Positions 1 to 11,968 of a stretch of DNA of 40,235 nt are shown here, piece after piece. The position numbers and the translations under genes were made by a program. The stretch is from Rhodocollybia butyracea. Its lineage: Eukaryota > Basidiomycota > Agaricomycetes > Agaricales > Omphalotaceae. The DNA lies in contig JADNRY010000533.1 of assembly GCA_015501585.1 (NCBI GenBank), forward strand, positions 1 to 40,235. The letters run 5' to 3'. The notes beneath the pieces were generated by a model that saw only the letters and a program-made list of their open reading frames with translations, had not been told where the DNA came from and made no database searches. How positions within the stretch are numbered: the stretch's first letter is position 1; the number at the start of each line of letters is the position of its first letter.

Positions 1-261
1 GTCGCGGATGCCGGATTTGGATGGAACGAAGTAGGGGATGTTGGACTGTATGCACTTTGTGCCAACAACTATTAATTCCAAATGACGCGCTCCCTGTATC
101 TTTTTATTCGACTCATCTGAAGTCCAAACTTGATTCAACAAGCTCCAGCGGTTACGTTGTCACACCCAGATATATTCAGACGTACATACACATATGTCCT
201 GGATACCCCTAGACCACTATAACCCTTCATATCCACTCCATATCCGTCCTTGACTTCAGAG

Positions 262-1045
262 TCAGATAACCCCTGGAATAAGCTTATACGGTACATTTTT
301 TGCCCATTCATCCCACTGTTTTCCAAACTCCTTCTTCATCATCTCATCTTCATTCCTTAACCGCAAAACCAGAATGTAAAGGACGTACGCATGCAAACCA
401 GACATAAGAACCGCAAAGATCTGGACGGGGAGCAGTTCCAGCCACCCACACTCGAAAATCCACGAGCCGGGACCAAATATGCAGAGGTTTATACTGGGAA
501 GGGCAGCGAATGAGCCTATGTAGCTCGGGTGACGGACAATGGAGTAGGGATAAGTTGTGATTAGCCTGTGCTGGTCACGTATGGAGACTTCGAATGTGAA
601 GAGGCGGCCAAGTGCGCGGTAGGCGGACCAGCGTACATAGGTACCAAATAGACAAAGCAAGAAGCCAGTCATGAACATGGGACCGATGGAAGGAGTATGA
701 CTCGTGCTGGAGGTGCGGACAAGAATATTCGAGGTCATTTTAGCGAAAACGTTTGTTGTGAAGTGCGCTGAAACAATGACTGTAATCTCACAAGCGATAA
801 CCAAGAAGATAGCGGCCTGTACAACGTTTGGTATATGATTCCATAGGAGAGAATGTAAATGGTAAACGCAAACGAACCTTCACCAACGCCCATATGTCCA
901 TTATCGGCCCATGGGACACAGTGTCCACGCGATTCGTGGGGTACTTTGAGATCTCTTTGCGAGAAGCAGGAGGATTTGGGGCAGTAACCGCAATATGATA
1001 GCAAAAATAAAGTACAGCAAGCAATGGGAGCTTGTCCAGTGCCAT
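262..1045 (-). CDS. ICMT-like isoprenylcysteine methyltransferase, copy 1
   Basis: Two exons on the minus strand: 1045-878 and 816-262, joined across a 61-nt GT-AG intron (817-877) in phase 0, giving 240 residues. The start is the ATG at 1043-1045, where the protein begins MALDKLPLL as in the neighbouring paralogue. The C-terminal half carries the features of the ICMT/PEMT methyltransferase fold: a VRHPSY motif, an SIRDQHRLI stretch before it, a late DEW and a final YKLIPG, with several hydrophobic membrane segments. Family members methylate the terminal prenyl-cysteine of CaaX proteins (Ras, mating pheromones) at the ER, using S-adenosylmethionine. Length fits the family. It is divergent from the second copy at 1487. 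Which substrate it uses cannot be read from sequence. Confidence 0.82.
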
Positions 1046-1486
1046 GGTCAAAGCAAGATGTTCGAGTGAAGGTATTGAGGTTTAAGCTTTAAGCTCAATC
1101 GCTGTGAAGGGGCTTTGAGAAGTGCTCTATATTTAAAAGGGTGAACGGCGGATTACTACGCGACAGGTAAAGCAACTGATCAGAAGTATTAAACGGGGGC
1201 CATGGTTCTCCCGTTTTGCTATCATGATCAGACTGTCGTTGGATAATTTACTCATTGCCGCATAGTGCACATGTATCTAAATACTGTGAAAAATGCATTA
1301 TGATTGTATCATGCAACTGAAAACGTTGCCTTAAATAGACCAAGGCTGGCCAAAGACGCAATAATGTCAACCAATGGAAACAGACTTAAATCGTTGTACA
1401 TTTGCCTGATTACTCGCACTATTAAATATCATACAGGTCTTTTCCTTAAGCCATATTTCGCGGATTGACCTCTAAATTCTGCAACG
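1046..1486. promoter_or_regulatory. Shared divergent promoter region of the ICMT-like pair
   Basis: The 441 bp between the two start codons contain no coding sequence that I recognise. An AT-rich TATA-like stretch lies at about 1128-1138, oriented usefully for the minus-strand gene, and another (ttaaatatc) at about 1421-1429 precedes the plus-strand gene. The spacing allows either one bidirectional promoter or two separate ones. Assignment rests only on position and these weak motifs. Confidence 0.4.
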
Positions 1487-2261
1487 ATGGCCCTGGGAAA
1501 GCTACCATGGCTCTTCGCACTTTTCATTCTGTACTATATTGCTGCAACTTCGCCCAATCCTCCTGCTTCTTACGAAGAGATTACAAGGTATCCTCGTGGT
1601 GATCGTCTCTCCGGTAAGAACACTTTAATGCGATTATGGGTAGCAATGAAGGTCTGCACATGGTTTCCTATTGGATAGTACACTAAAGGTTCCATAGGTC
1701 CTCATCCTGTCGGTTATTTTCTTCGAGAGCGTAGTCATTGTATCCACCCATTTTGAGACCAACATATTTGCCGAAACTGTTCTGAATATCCTCACGCGGA
1801 ACGACGTGGACATTCCTACAAGAAGTGACCCTACAATCACCCCTGTCTTTCTCGTCGGCTTCTTTCTCTGTTTCTGCGGCGCATATGGACGCTGGGCCTC
1901 GTACCATGCACTTGGGCATCTCTTCACTTATGAGGTTTCAATCCGCGACCAGCACAGGCTAATTACGACTTTTCCCTACTCTGTTGTCCGCCACCCAAGC
2001 TACACGAGCTCAGTGGTTGTGTTTACCGGTATAACCCCTTGTCTATTGGGTCCTGGATCGTGGATTTTCGAGTGTAGATTGTTGGAACTGTGGGCAGTCG
2101 AGGTAATCTCTGTGGTTGTTACGGCTTTTTATGCATACATCCTTTACCTTGTATTGTCTCGGATGGATAATGAAGATAAGATGATGAAGAAGGAGTTTGG
2201 GCGACAGTGGGATGAATGGGCAGGACGTGTACGGTATAAGCTTGTGCCAGGATTATTCTGA
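1487..2261 (+). CDS. ICMT-like isoprenylcysteine methyltransferase, copy 2
   Basis: Exons 1487-1651 and 1698-2261, joined in phase 0 across a 46-nt GT-AG intron, give 242 residues. The intron interrupts the same codon context (after ...AMK / ...ALVK) as in copy 1, so the two genes are duplicates that diverged after the intron was present. Shared motifs: SPNPPAS near the N terminus, SIRDQHRLI, VVRHPSY, GPGSWIFEC, NEDKMMKKEFG and a final YKLVPG. The function should be ICMT-type prenylcysteine carboxyl methylation in the ER membrane, or a related small-molecule methylation; expansion of this family is common in mushrooms. Both copies keep an open reading frame and the catalytic-region motifs, so neither looks dead. 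Confidence 0.82.
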
Positions 2262-2409
2262 TTTTTCCATGAGGTGGTGGCTAAGGGTTATAACGTCAAA
2301 ATAGGCACCTAGTAGTATGTACCTTCCTATGTAAAGTGAGCCGCTTAGATTAATTAGCAAGGAATCGACTGAGGAACAATCTGAAGTAAGAAACAGAGAC
2401 GAGCTTCGC

Positions 2410-2423
2410 GAGAGAGAGAGAGA
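2410..2423. repeat. (GA)7 microsatellite
   Basis: Seven uninterrupted GA dinucleotides in non-coding DNA. Confidence 0.9.
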
Positions 2424-3638
2424 AGATTGGGAGAGGCCTGTGCAAGGCAAGTCGGAAGGAGACAGAAGAACCCGAGGGTAAATGCGAATATTTAGATGGC
2501 CATTTAGATAAAATAACAAAGGTAGCTTAAGAGTCGGCAGCCTGAGGGCAAGGAGGAAAGCAACTTGATTTGACAATCTGAGGCACAGGGGCCACCGCTT
2601 ATACCCTTCAAATTCTTTGAGAGTCAAAAATTCGCGCCACATACGATACACAAGCATCGTTACACCAGTATTCAATAATGTTAGCATTCTTTCATAAAGA
2701 ACTAGAGAGGTCAAGGAGCCGCTTGCCATCAGGATAAGAGTTTGAGTCGTTTGACTTGGATGAGGAGATGAACACACACACATTCAAGTTTCAGGTGTAT
2801 CTACTGCATTAGACGACCCAGTTCGAACTCTGTCATCCAAACGAGATTGCTGCTGTAACAAGGAGCTTCATTGACTCAGACTGAGTCAGCACTCTCTCGA
2901 ATATGTCCTTTTTCAAACATACACTGTGGCCTTTGCCATCAGAACAAACGAGGCGCTGAGTTTGATGTTGAGACTGCTAGCGCTACTGAGAAAGAGGGGG
3001 AATTCTCGTTTAGCTGCTTCAATAGCTTCCTATGTAGACCAGTTAAGAGGGTAACCCTGATATTAAGACTGATAATAGCCGATCCTGAGTACCTCGTATG
3101 AACCAACAGCAACACAAACTATGTCGTTATCGGATTCTCCGTAACGCAGCATTATGAGCTTTTTCATGTCGGGTCGTGGCGGAACCCTTGTGTGGCTCAT
3201 CGATATTTTATCGCTATCGTAACGTGAATAGTCTGTGATATATGCTAGCCTTCGCACGACAGGCCAGCTTGAGTGAAATGTGTTTACTCACCTTCAAGTT
3301 GTAGTATCGGCACTTTACGCGGCGTTGGGGAGAGGCTAGTGCGGCGTCAAACAGGGTGCGTGATCCAGTCAGACGGGACTATTGGTGTAACCTTCAGTTT
3401 GAGTAAACTTGAATATATATAGAAGTGTATCTTTCCCGTTGTATTCATAAATCACCAGTTGGTTTATTGACAGCCATTCTGATTGCAATGACCTGGATCG
3501 ATAGATGGAGGAAAGAGCGGTACAGAAGGAGAGTAACACGTTTTGAAGGATAGAGTACACGGGTCTATCCCGTGAGCATACATCGATAATGTTTACTTCA
3601 CCATCTGAGTCCAGCTGGCATGCTCGTAATCTCCAAAT

Positions 3639-3663
3639 GATAAGAATCGATAAGAATCGATAA
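3639..3663. repeat. 10-bp tandem repeat, 2.5 copies
   Basis: The unit GATAAGAATC is repeated two and a half times without mismatch in non-coding DNA. Confidence 0.85.
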
Positions 3664-4288
3664 AGGTCAAAATTAAACAATAAGGGACCAAAAAAATTCA
3701 TAACTTCGAATGGGGTGTAGGAAAAATTGAATAGAACGGATAGTTCCAAAGTGGACGTACGCCGGTAATTGCATAGAAATCTTCTAGAAGTATAATGTGA
3801 AGAACACATAGTTGAGTTCCGGGTCGTTGGTCAGACACTTATTTATGAAATGTACTTACACTGCACGGTGACATGGTTTGTTGACATTGACATTGAGTCT
3901 TGACAGAGACAGAAAAGAGAGTTAACTGACGAGAACTCAGCTGCAGCTTAAAGATAATGGGACTAACAGTACATCTAATAGCGAGTCTTGAATGATGAGA
4001 ACTGTAGGCACAGAGCAAGGCACAGAGTTACACCTTTAGACTTAAGTCTAACTGCTGAAACAGACATTTCCGAGAAAATATTTTATTTAAATATGTCAAG
4101 ATGAAAGCTAGAACAACGAAGTAGAGTAGATGCGAAGTGGAATTAAACGACGATAGAATAATAACCAAGACAACAGAGACAGAGACAAAATAACAACTGA
4201 GTTACCAAGGCGAGAAAACTTGCATATCGAGAAGTGACTAAAAATGTGGCAGCAAAACAGGGGGAAAAAATGTAGGTGGGTTGCAAGT

Positions 4289-7200
4289 CTAGTATGTTTT
4301 TAGTCGCTTACTATGACCAGCGACACTAGTTTTACTGTCCGAGGGCAATGATCGCTTAGAGCCTGCAGCACCTCTTCGAATCATCTCCTTAATGGTGACC
4401 GGCTCTCGGCTTGGGGCAGCATTTCGGATTCGCTCTGGGCGGCCTGGCTTCAACGAAGAATCTGGATCTGCACTAGACGTTTCACCAGTATAAGCCGGGA
4501 TGGCGTGACTGGATTCTGCTAATGACTTGCGGTGAATACGGGGTGGACTATGCGGAATATCAATGGGAGGCTCAACGGCAGTGGACTCGGGGTCGATATT
4601 CTCCTTCTCTGGCGTGACAGCAGTATCTAGCGGTACCGCTGCAGAAGGGGCACTTATAGCCCCGGTGTCCTGTGCCTCCAAACTCTTTGATGCCGTATGA
4701 ATCCTGGTTAAGTTATCCGTGTAGAGAATGGTATTGGGATGCTGAAGCCCAAGCACCCTGTTCGATGTCTCCACCAGATGATCTTGCAGCTTTACAGCTT
4801 CAACATATTTACCTAGATTGAGATATGTCCAAGCTAGATCACTTGCTATTCCTAAGGTATCTGGATGTGCTTGACCCTGAGCATGCTTTGAATTCTCTAG
4901 CAATGGCTCCTGAAGGAGGCAAGCTTCACTATAACTACCCAAAGTCTGATGTATAATGGCTAAATTTTTTATGCTCTGCAGCGTGTCTGGATGCTGGTCT
5001 CCCAAGACTCTCTTTGATACATCAGGTAAGGTCTCTTGCAACCTCAAAGCTTTAGTACTATATCCGAGATTCCGATAGATTGCAGACAGACTGTTTATAT
5101 TCCGCAATGTATCTGGATGTTCCTCCCCCAGCACACTCTTAGAAGTATCTAACAAAGGTTGTTGAAGCTCCAAAGCTTTCTGATATTCTCCCAGATCAAT
5201 ATAGGTAAGGACAAGATTGGTGGTGGATTTTAATGTTGAAGGGTGGTCCTTACCTAAAACCAGCCTAGACACCTCCAGCAGAGGCTCCTGCAGTTCAAGA
5301 GCTTTGTTGTATCTCCCCAATTTGGAATAGGTAAGGGCCAAATTATTAGTGAATATTATAGTCTCAGAATGTTTCTCTCCTTGAACATTCTTAGAAATCT
5401 CCACCAGGGGTTCCTGTAGACTGAGAGCTTCTTGATATCTTCCTAGTTTGAAATATGTGAGGCCCATGTTCCCACTATATCTCAGTGTCGCTGGGTGTTT
5501 CTGCCCTCGAACTTGCTTTGAAATCTCTAATAGGGGTGCTTGAATTTGCAAGGCTTCCAGGTATGTGCCCATTCTAGAATAGGTGATGGCCAAATTGTTC
5601 ATGCAAATAAGTGTCTCTAAGTGGTTCTCCCCTCGAATAGACTTTGAAGTCTCCAGAAGAGGCTTTTGAAGTTTCAAAGCCTCATGATATTTTCCCAGGT
5701 TACGGTATGTCAAGCCCAAATCATTTATGCACTCCAAGGTGGTGGGATGTGTTTCTCCTAGGACTCTTTCCAATGTTTTCAGAAGTGGTTCCAGTAGTTC
5801 CAACGCTTGGATGTATAGACCTTGGCTGTTATATATCAGTGCCAAATTGCGAGTCCAATCCAATGTATATGGATGCTCTTGTCCTAGAATGTGCTCTGAC
5901 GCGTTTAACAAAGGCTTTTGAAGGTCTAGTGCTTCATTGTACTTTCCCATACGTTGGTATGTACGAGACAAATTGTTCATAGTTAATAGTGTATCAGGAT
6001 GGTAAACCCCTAAGACCTGCTTTTGCAGCTGCAGTAGTGGCTCCTGTATCTTTAATGCTTCACTATAGTTTGCCAGATTTTGATATGTTTCAGCTAGACT
6101 ATAATTAGATTTCAAGGTGTCTGGATGCTCATGTCCTAAAGTCTTTTGAAAATCCTTGAGCAAGGTCACCTGCAGTGACAAAGCTTCGTTCAATTTGCCT
6201 TGACTGAAGTATGTAGATGCTAATGTCTTGGTTTGCCTCAATACATCAACATGTGAACCACCCAAATATGACTTCGAGACCTCTATCAGGGGCTGTAGAA
6301 GTTTTACAGCTTCATTAAAGTCCCCAAGAGCCAAATATGTTGTAGCAAGATTGTGTACATAATCAAACACTACGAGATGGTTAGGTCCCAATGTTTGTTT
6401 GATTTTTGTTACCATGGGTTTCCACAGCCCTTGCGCTCTTCTTGCAAACCCGATACAATTCCAGAAATTTCCAATCAAGAGTTGGACTAATTCTTCCTTG
6501 AGATTAAAATTCTCAAGTACTGTAACGTGTGGTGCTAGAATCCGTAGCTCAAAAACATGGTCGCGTGATTTGTCGGCAACTGCTGCAATTAAGATACCCA
6601 ACATCCCCTGGTTGAAATCATCCCTCTCTTGATAATTCATATTATCCGTTATCCACTTATGAACCAATGGATGGATATTATATATTCCATCATGAACAAC
6701 ATGCAACAATGAGTAAGAGGTGATCTCCTGGATAATGTTGTCCATTTTTATGTCATTCCATTCCATTTTCTCTTTGTTTGTTTGCTCTTTGTTCTCTGTA
6801 GCAAAAGTAACCAAGAAAGATTTTGCCATGATAATGGCGCTGCTTTCCAGTGGATGGTATTTTTTCTCGACCTTTTCAATATTATTGAATGCCCACTCAA
6901 ATAGACTGCGTGGAATTCCTTCCGGGTGTATGCAGGAGAAAAGTCTCAGCAGAAACCTACTAGAACTATTTAGTTCCTTCCAGCTGAGATTCCATGTGGA
7001 ATAGATAGATAACCTATAGTTGTCTATGGCTTGGGGCATATCCTGCTGTAATAACTGATCTCTTTGTCTGCGCAATCTGCTCATGTAAGTTCCAAGGCAT
7101 TTTTGCTGCCTTATGTATGCACCAGCCTGAACTAGAGCCAAAGGAAAAAAACTAAGCTCCTGGGAAATATCTTTGGCTTTGGCTACATCTTCGAGTGTAA

Positions 7201-7848
7201 CATGACCAACTATGGCATGCTTGAGCAGTAGTTGCGTAGCATCTGTAGGTTCCATATCTCTTAACTCTTGAGAATGGGTCGTCATATTCATCAGGACTGA
7301 GTTCCGGGAAGTAATGATGACGTTTCCATGGTCACATGATGGTAAAAACTCGCTTAGCTTGAGTCCTGGATCATCGGCATTGTCCAAGATAATCAACCAT
7401 TCCTCTTGATGAGTAGCGAGCCACTGAATACCCGACTTCCAGCCTTGGGTTGCCATAGAAGAATTGGTCACTGCGAGGTCATAATAGCTTGCCTTGATAG
7501 AATCCTCAGAATGCGCATCAATAAAATGAACCTTAGTAAATCTATCAAAATGAGTTTGAAATAAGTATTCAGTTTAAGGTAAATCAGTGATTAATTTTCA
7601 AATCGTACCTGTGATTGAATGTTTCTTGTTTGACTCTCCTCACAAACTCCAGCACACATTGTGTTTTACCTGCACCACCTAGACCATATAGAAGAAATAT
7701 ATTTCTCCTACATAGTCCAGTAGATAGCGGAGGAATGAGGAAGTAACTTGCGAGGATAGTCAAAACGTCCTCTCTTCCCGTGAAAAATGGGGTAGATGTT
7801 GGGCAACGGGTCATTCCTTCAATATATCCTACACCTTTGAGGTCAGAC
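4289..7848 (-). CDS. NLR-like NB-ARC protein with TPR array (5' end unresolved)
   Basis: The last two exons are clear: 7848-7609 and 7541-4289, joined across a 67-nt GT-AG intron (7542-7608). The junction restores the reading ...FNH-R-FTKVHFIDAH.... The upstream exon starts with a typical STAND linker (TRCPTSTPFFTGRED) and a Walker A, GLGGAGKT (7662-7685). The next exon has Walker B LIILDNADD (7371-7397), a VIITSRN sensor (~7300-7325) and LALVQAGAYIR. From ~6395 to ~4660 there are 13 full 42-residue kinesin-light-chain-type TPRs (LGxxHPxTL...LAxxYxxLGxYxEALxLQxPLL) plus a partial one. The last ~130 residues are acidic/proline-rich and end in a Lys/Arg-rich tail (SKRLKTY). Such proteins are ATP/GTP-driven oligomerising switches in fungal non-self recognition and cell-death control. 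An acceptor at 7849-7850 and a possible donor near 7901 suggest more coding sequence upstream. Confidence 0.85.
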
Positions 7849-8466
7849 TAGCATTTCACTTGCAGGATCTTGCTCAAAAACCTGAAGGTATAACTTGACT
7901 TGCCGAATCTCCATTGGCATAAGTAATGTGCATGGTTGAAGCATTATTGAAAATAGGTCGATCCAACTTAAACATTGACGCATTCGGAAACATTTGAGCT
8001 CCGCTAAAATCTCATCTAGTTTGCAGGCCGTTTTTAGGTATGACTGGTACTCACAGTGGTTCCTCAGGTTGTGTACTGCAGAATGCCATGATCCATCCTT
8101 CATGAGTAAGCTTTATGAGTATGAAAGATTGCTTTGCCTACCGGTGTTCGGACATGATGCAGCCTCAATATCTAGTCCCAGGGAAAGTGACAAAAGGATT
8201 ATCACCAGTTGAGCGACGAAAACATATTTATATATTCCCAAAGACACACTGCCCCTACTTGCTCTGTCATTCGAAACTACCACCTTCATTAATTTATGAA
8301 CTTCTACTAAGTACGTACTTAGATCTTGATAACGCCGTACAGACATGACACCAAAGCAACGCCAAACTCGTTGATGATAGAGTTCTTTTAGCATTCTTTG
8401 ATTTGCTTCTATGAATGACACGCTATAACCGGACTCTTCTGTCGAACATTTCAATTCAGCCCACAA
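7849..8466 (-). other. Candidate 5' exons of the NLR-like gene
   Basis: Open minus-strand frames at 8103-7843 and 8466-8113 lie directly upstream of the P-loop exon. A donor at about 7901 (after MEIRQ) joined to the acceptor at 7849-7850 would make a 52-nt in-frame intron leading into SDLKGVGYIEG. A strong GTGAGT donor near 8050 gives another possible intron of about 51 nt. Fungal NLRs carry a variable N-terminal effector or signalling domain here, but I recognise none in these translations and cannot fix the start codon. Confidence 0.35.
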
Positions 8467-10429
8467 GATAGGACCGGCATTATCCTGCCACTGCGACGCT
8501 TTTGAGCTCCTTCAGAACTTATGAGTTAGGCTATTTCTCCGGGGGCCAAGCTTTGATAAGAGTCGTAAAGACTTGGGAAGGTGTTATCGATGTACGGTGC
8601 AAGCACAACAAGCATCGGTGGACTTGATTTTTGGTCTCTAATATCTTCATAGAATAGTGCAGCAGATAATACGCATAGTTGCGGGAGAACCAAACCTAAA
8701 TGAGCCTAGTCAGACAGCTCACCTCCGGCCGACTTTGCTTCTCAATAGAAAGGTGGGTTTAAGAACTTCAAGGTAAAAGGTCGACGTCCCGCACTTACGT
8801 TCAAGCTGGCCATCCCTCTGGGCGCGTGACAGCTACGAGGCCTGCCATAACATGACTCACCAAAGACTGGTAATAGATGCCATTTTTTTGAAAGAGAAGT
8901 ATAATGAACAGCCTGAGATTTAATTCATGAATAAGTAGCATGATTGGTAAGTTTTCGCGCGCGTCGGGCAATGCGAGGCAAAATCCAGCAGAGATGTGGA
9001 GGCACTGTGCTCTTACCTGCTGAAAATAAGTGGAGTGCAAACTCCGGGGGCCTTATCGATCAACCAGCGAAGGACATCAGGAACACTCAATATTGGTGGG
9101 CAGAGACCCGTGTTCGGATTCTGCTCCATATACTTTGCCATCCGTGTCCGTTCCGCTACCGTCCCATACTTTCCGGGTCTTTGGTGATGTGACCTGGCCC
9201 TCTTGGTCGGCCCTAATTGAGCCGGGCCTGGCCGGAGCCTCCAGGGCCCAAGCGGGCTCAGGTTATTTGGTTGAAGCATCCTAGATCTATCCGGTATACC
9301 TTTAGAGTGATATACAGGTTACAGGTTGGAAGTAGTATCAGTAACGAGCCAAGGTCTACCGCTTTCGTTGGAAAATCCAAAAGTCGCAGTTGTCTAGTAG
9401 GGTCCCGAACCGAATATTCTAAGGATGTCTGTTCCAAGCGAAGAGGAGGCAGTTCACGTTGGGTATTATCATTTTCTTTATCCTTACTTACGGTCATGCT
9501 CCTTTAGACAGACGGCTCGGGACACTTCGTTTTACCAGGGTTTTACATACCTACTTTTGCCCTCGGACTTTCTGCGATTTTTGTTGAATATAAGTTCTCT
9601 TTCATGCTATATGTCTCCAAAGAGGTGAGATACGTATTTTGACCACGAAAATCGTCAGAACTCTTAAGGGCGATAAGGTTTAGGACAATTGTATTCTGGT
9701 ACGAAGAGAGAACCGTTAGGGGCTACTCTTCGACCAGGAATGGTAATAAGTGTTTAATATGATTCCTTTAAGAGAATAAGAGACGCTTTGGCCTAGGGCG
9801 TCTGGTCAACCTCTAACAAGAACTAGGCCTAAAGCAGTCCCCTCTAAACGGTTGCAGCTTAAAACCTCTTAGAGGGAACTGCTTCAGGTCTTACGTTAGA
9901 ACAGGACTTTATTTAAACCTCAGATCTTCCAAGGAATGCTTAGAGAGTGCTCGACTCAAAAGGACAAGAAGGAGCATGTGGTTTCGCTCGTTGTTCGGCG
10001 TCACAAATTCAATGCCAGCGGCCACCAGTCCCGACTCTTTTCCATTCCGGAAATATCCGCGACTTTCGGCATCTCATTCAAACCCTTGGTCAACTGTACT
10101 TTACATGAAGCGGAAAATCATCAATACTATGAGCCTTGGACCTTAAAGAGGCAAAGGCCAGCCAAATCACCCCCATCAACTTTCCTTCCCCTTCCGCATC
10201 GATAATGAGAATTTAGATGCAAAAGAATGTTCAAGCTAGAGCTGTGGGAGTCTCGGAGCCTCATGCGCACCACGATGGCAGCCGAATCCGTTCATCAACA
10301 CGCCTGCGATTCAGATATTTACATCGATACTCCGTGACACCGCAAGGTCACCGTTTCAAAGACATGCTTCGGATGATACAGGGTGTTTCAATTCAAGCTC
10401 AAAATCAACGATATCGCATGGAATCAGTG
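8467..10429. other. Gene-free interval with old repeat-like sequence
   Basis: No gene recognised. Several short frames exist but none has domain-like composition, plausible splicing or a paralogue in the window. A GC-rich block at about 9190-9270 (runs of GGCC, GGGCC and CCGGAG) and inverted repeats around 9790-9884 suggest decayed mobile DNA. Nothing here can be assigned to a family. Confidence 0.4.
9832..9884. repeat. Inverted repeat, 16-bp arms
   Basis: Arms 9832-9847 and 9869-9884 are reverse complements with one mismatch, separated by 21 nt. Two weaker inverted pairs lie just upstream (AGACGC/GCGTCT and GGCCTAG/CTAGGCC, ~9781-9830). This may be the end of a decayed element. Confidence 0.6.
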
Positions 10430-10693
10430 CCCTAGTGTATTTTTATTGGGTGCGCAGATTCTGGAAAATCTCGAAGCAAATCAGAGAATAGTACAACGCC
10501 TCGAAAGTCCTCGAATACTTCCACTTTAGTACAGGCAAGTACACGCAGGCTGCTAATAGCCTTTCATCTTAACGCCCAACCAATAGAAATTTCATTTAAC
10601 TGATCTTTTGCGCGGTACCCTCGATTCTTGAGAATCGCTATAAGATTGGGTTTCCGGTCGTTTCAAGTTCTCGCTCTTTTTGCTCCCTCTGCC
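10430..10693 (+). promoter_or_regulatory. Upstream region of A1, shared with the other A copies
   Basis: Blocks found before all four A genes recur here: an ATTTTTATTGG-like element, TCTCGAAGCAAATCAGA (tctcgcagcagaatcagataac in the others) and, 150-190 nt before the start, ACTTTAGTACAGGCAAGTACACGC. Corresponding positions are ~14025-14120 (A2), ~24190-24425 (A3) and ~38235-38320 (A4). Conservation could mean a shared promoter or simply recent duplication. Confidence 0.5.
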
Positions 10694-11891
10694 ATGTCGA
10701 TCAAAGATACTACATACAGTGTTGTGGACCCGGCCTTCTGTGTCAACATCGGTGCCACCGCAATCGACACGCATAAAGAAACCTTCTACATTGCTTCGGA
10801 ACGTCTTCCAGACGACTCAGAAAGTGTCACAATCAAGGTGCATAAATCGACGATCTGGGACATCAAAAAAGTGTGTTTACCGTTTCCGTTGCCAATCTTT
10901 TATTCGTCGAAATGAGGGCTGAGATTCCACAAAAGGTATCACAACAGGAACTGCTTACAACGTACTCGACAACAGTTGTTGGAGCAGGACCACAGCTGCT
11001 TTTGTTCAAAGTGATTCAAGAGGTGCAGAAGCTGGTAGTGATTTTGAGGAATGGAGATATTGTCTCTGTTTCGCTGGATGATGAGAAGCCAGAGGTTAGA
11101 GTTCGTATATCTAAACATTCATTTCTTATCTATGGTGTTTACAATTTCAGGTTGAAATAATACACAAGATCAAAGGTGGCCTTCTGGGGGCGTCCTGGAA
11201 TCGAGAAGAGTTCCGTTTCATTCTTATCACTGGTATGTGGTATTTTTTGAATGGGGCGAATGAAGCCACTGCTGACAAGATATTATAAATAGCTTTCAAT
11301 AGGGCCGTCACATTTGATCTCCCTTTCGAAAGACCTCTAAAAGATCCGATTGTACTAAACGAAAGACTTCCTCGAGTAAGGTGGCACAAAGACGCTTGTT
11401 ATCTTGCTAATTACACTATCCAGCCGCATCAAGGGCTACCTGCCCTGTCTAGCCACAACCAGGAAGTCGTCTCAACCGTTCTCCAAGCAAGTCTGAACGT
11501 CCAGGAATTTGTCTTGAGCGTGGAGCCGAATATTCTCATGACTCTGAACGGCGATGGTACTGATCAGGGAATAGCTACTGAACTTGCAGAAGGAGGTACT
11601 CTCATGGGCACTATTGTTAACCCTAAAGGAACTGTCAGAGTTCTCCCTCAGGGCAGTTGCGTACATGTCCCTACTGAGGGAAGTATGGTTACTGCCCCTG
11701 CGGGAAGGTATTATACTTGCACTGGGGAAAGTCCAACCCCTCTTCCTGCGGATGTACCCGTTCCTGTCCCTGCGGGAAGTAGTGTTAAGACTTGGCGGGG
11801 AGATATCATCAGTGTGCCTTCAGACAGTTATGTTACAGATGCGACGGGAAATATTATTTCCTTGGGCACCCTGAGGACCAGGCAAGTGTAA
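10694..11891 (+). CDS. A1: ELP1-like N-terminal propeller fused to a Pro/Gly/Ser/Val repeat domain
   Basis: Five exons, all phases consistent: 10694-10870, 10936-11094, 11151-11232, 11293-11375 and 11424-11891; introns 48-65 nt; 322 residues. Exons 1-4 (~167 residues) resemble the start of the Elongator subunit ELP1/IKI3 WD40-like propeller, with an LRNGDIVSVSLDDE strand, a GGLLGASWN...FILIT strand and a following FDLPFERPL like the ELP1 segment after its first repeats. Full-length ELP1 is a >1,200-residue scaffold for tRNA wobble-uridine modification; everything beyond the first blades is absent here. Exon 5 carries NGDGTDQG, then short repeats of the type VPxGSxVxxPAG. No signal peptide or membrane segment. 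Function unknown; ELP1 homology is from motif comparison by eye. Confidence 0.7.
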
Positions 11892-11968
11892 TGGTTGGAA
11901 GGTCACATTCTGACATACTAGGATGGAACGAGGGTTCTCAGGCAAGGGACGGTGGTGACGAGAAGTAG

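Larger units (their letters stand above)
2262..4288. other. Gene-free interval with two simple repeats
   Basis: About 2 kb without a gene that I can support. Open frames exist on the minus strand (176 and 146 codons) but their composition looks like chance: Ser/Leu-rich, no domain, no paralogue, no plausible splicing. The interval holds the 3' flanks of the ICMT-like gene and of the NLR-like gene, plus two short simple repeats listed separately. Confidence 0.5.

Noticed and set aside
2253..2783. 176-codon minus-strand frame after the second ICMT-like gene
   Set aside because: Ser/Leu-rich composition, no domain, no paralogue, overlaps the GA microsatellite, and overlaps the 3' end of the plus-strand gene. 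Probably chance.
2790..2860. GTTCGAACTC resembling a tRNA T-arm
   Set aside because: No matching T-stem, anticodon arm or acceptor stem around it.
3369..3809. 146-codon minus-strand frame
   Set aside because: No recognisable motif, includes the 10-bp tandem repeat, no splice partner. Not supported.
9190..9270. GC-rich block as a possible gene exon
   Set aside because: Overlapping frames on both strands without domain or splice support; more like decayed repeat sequence.
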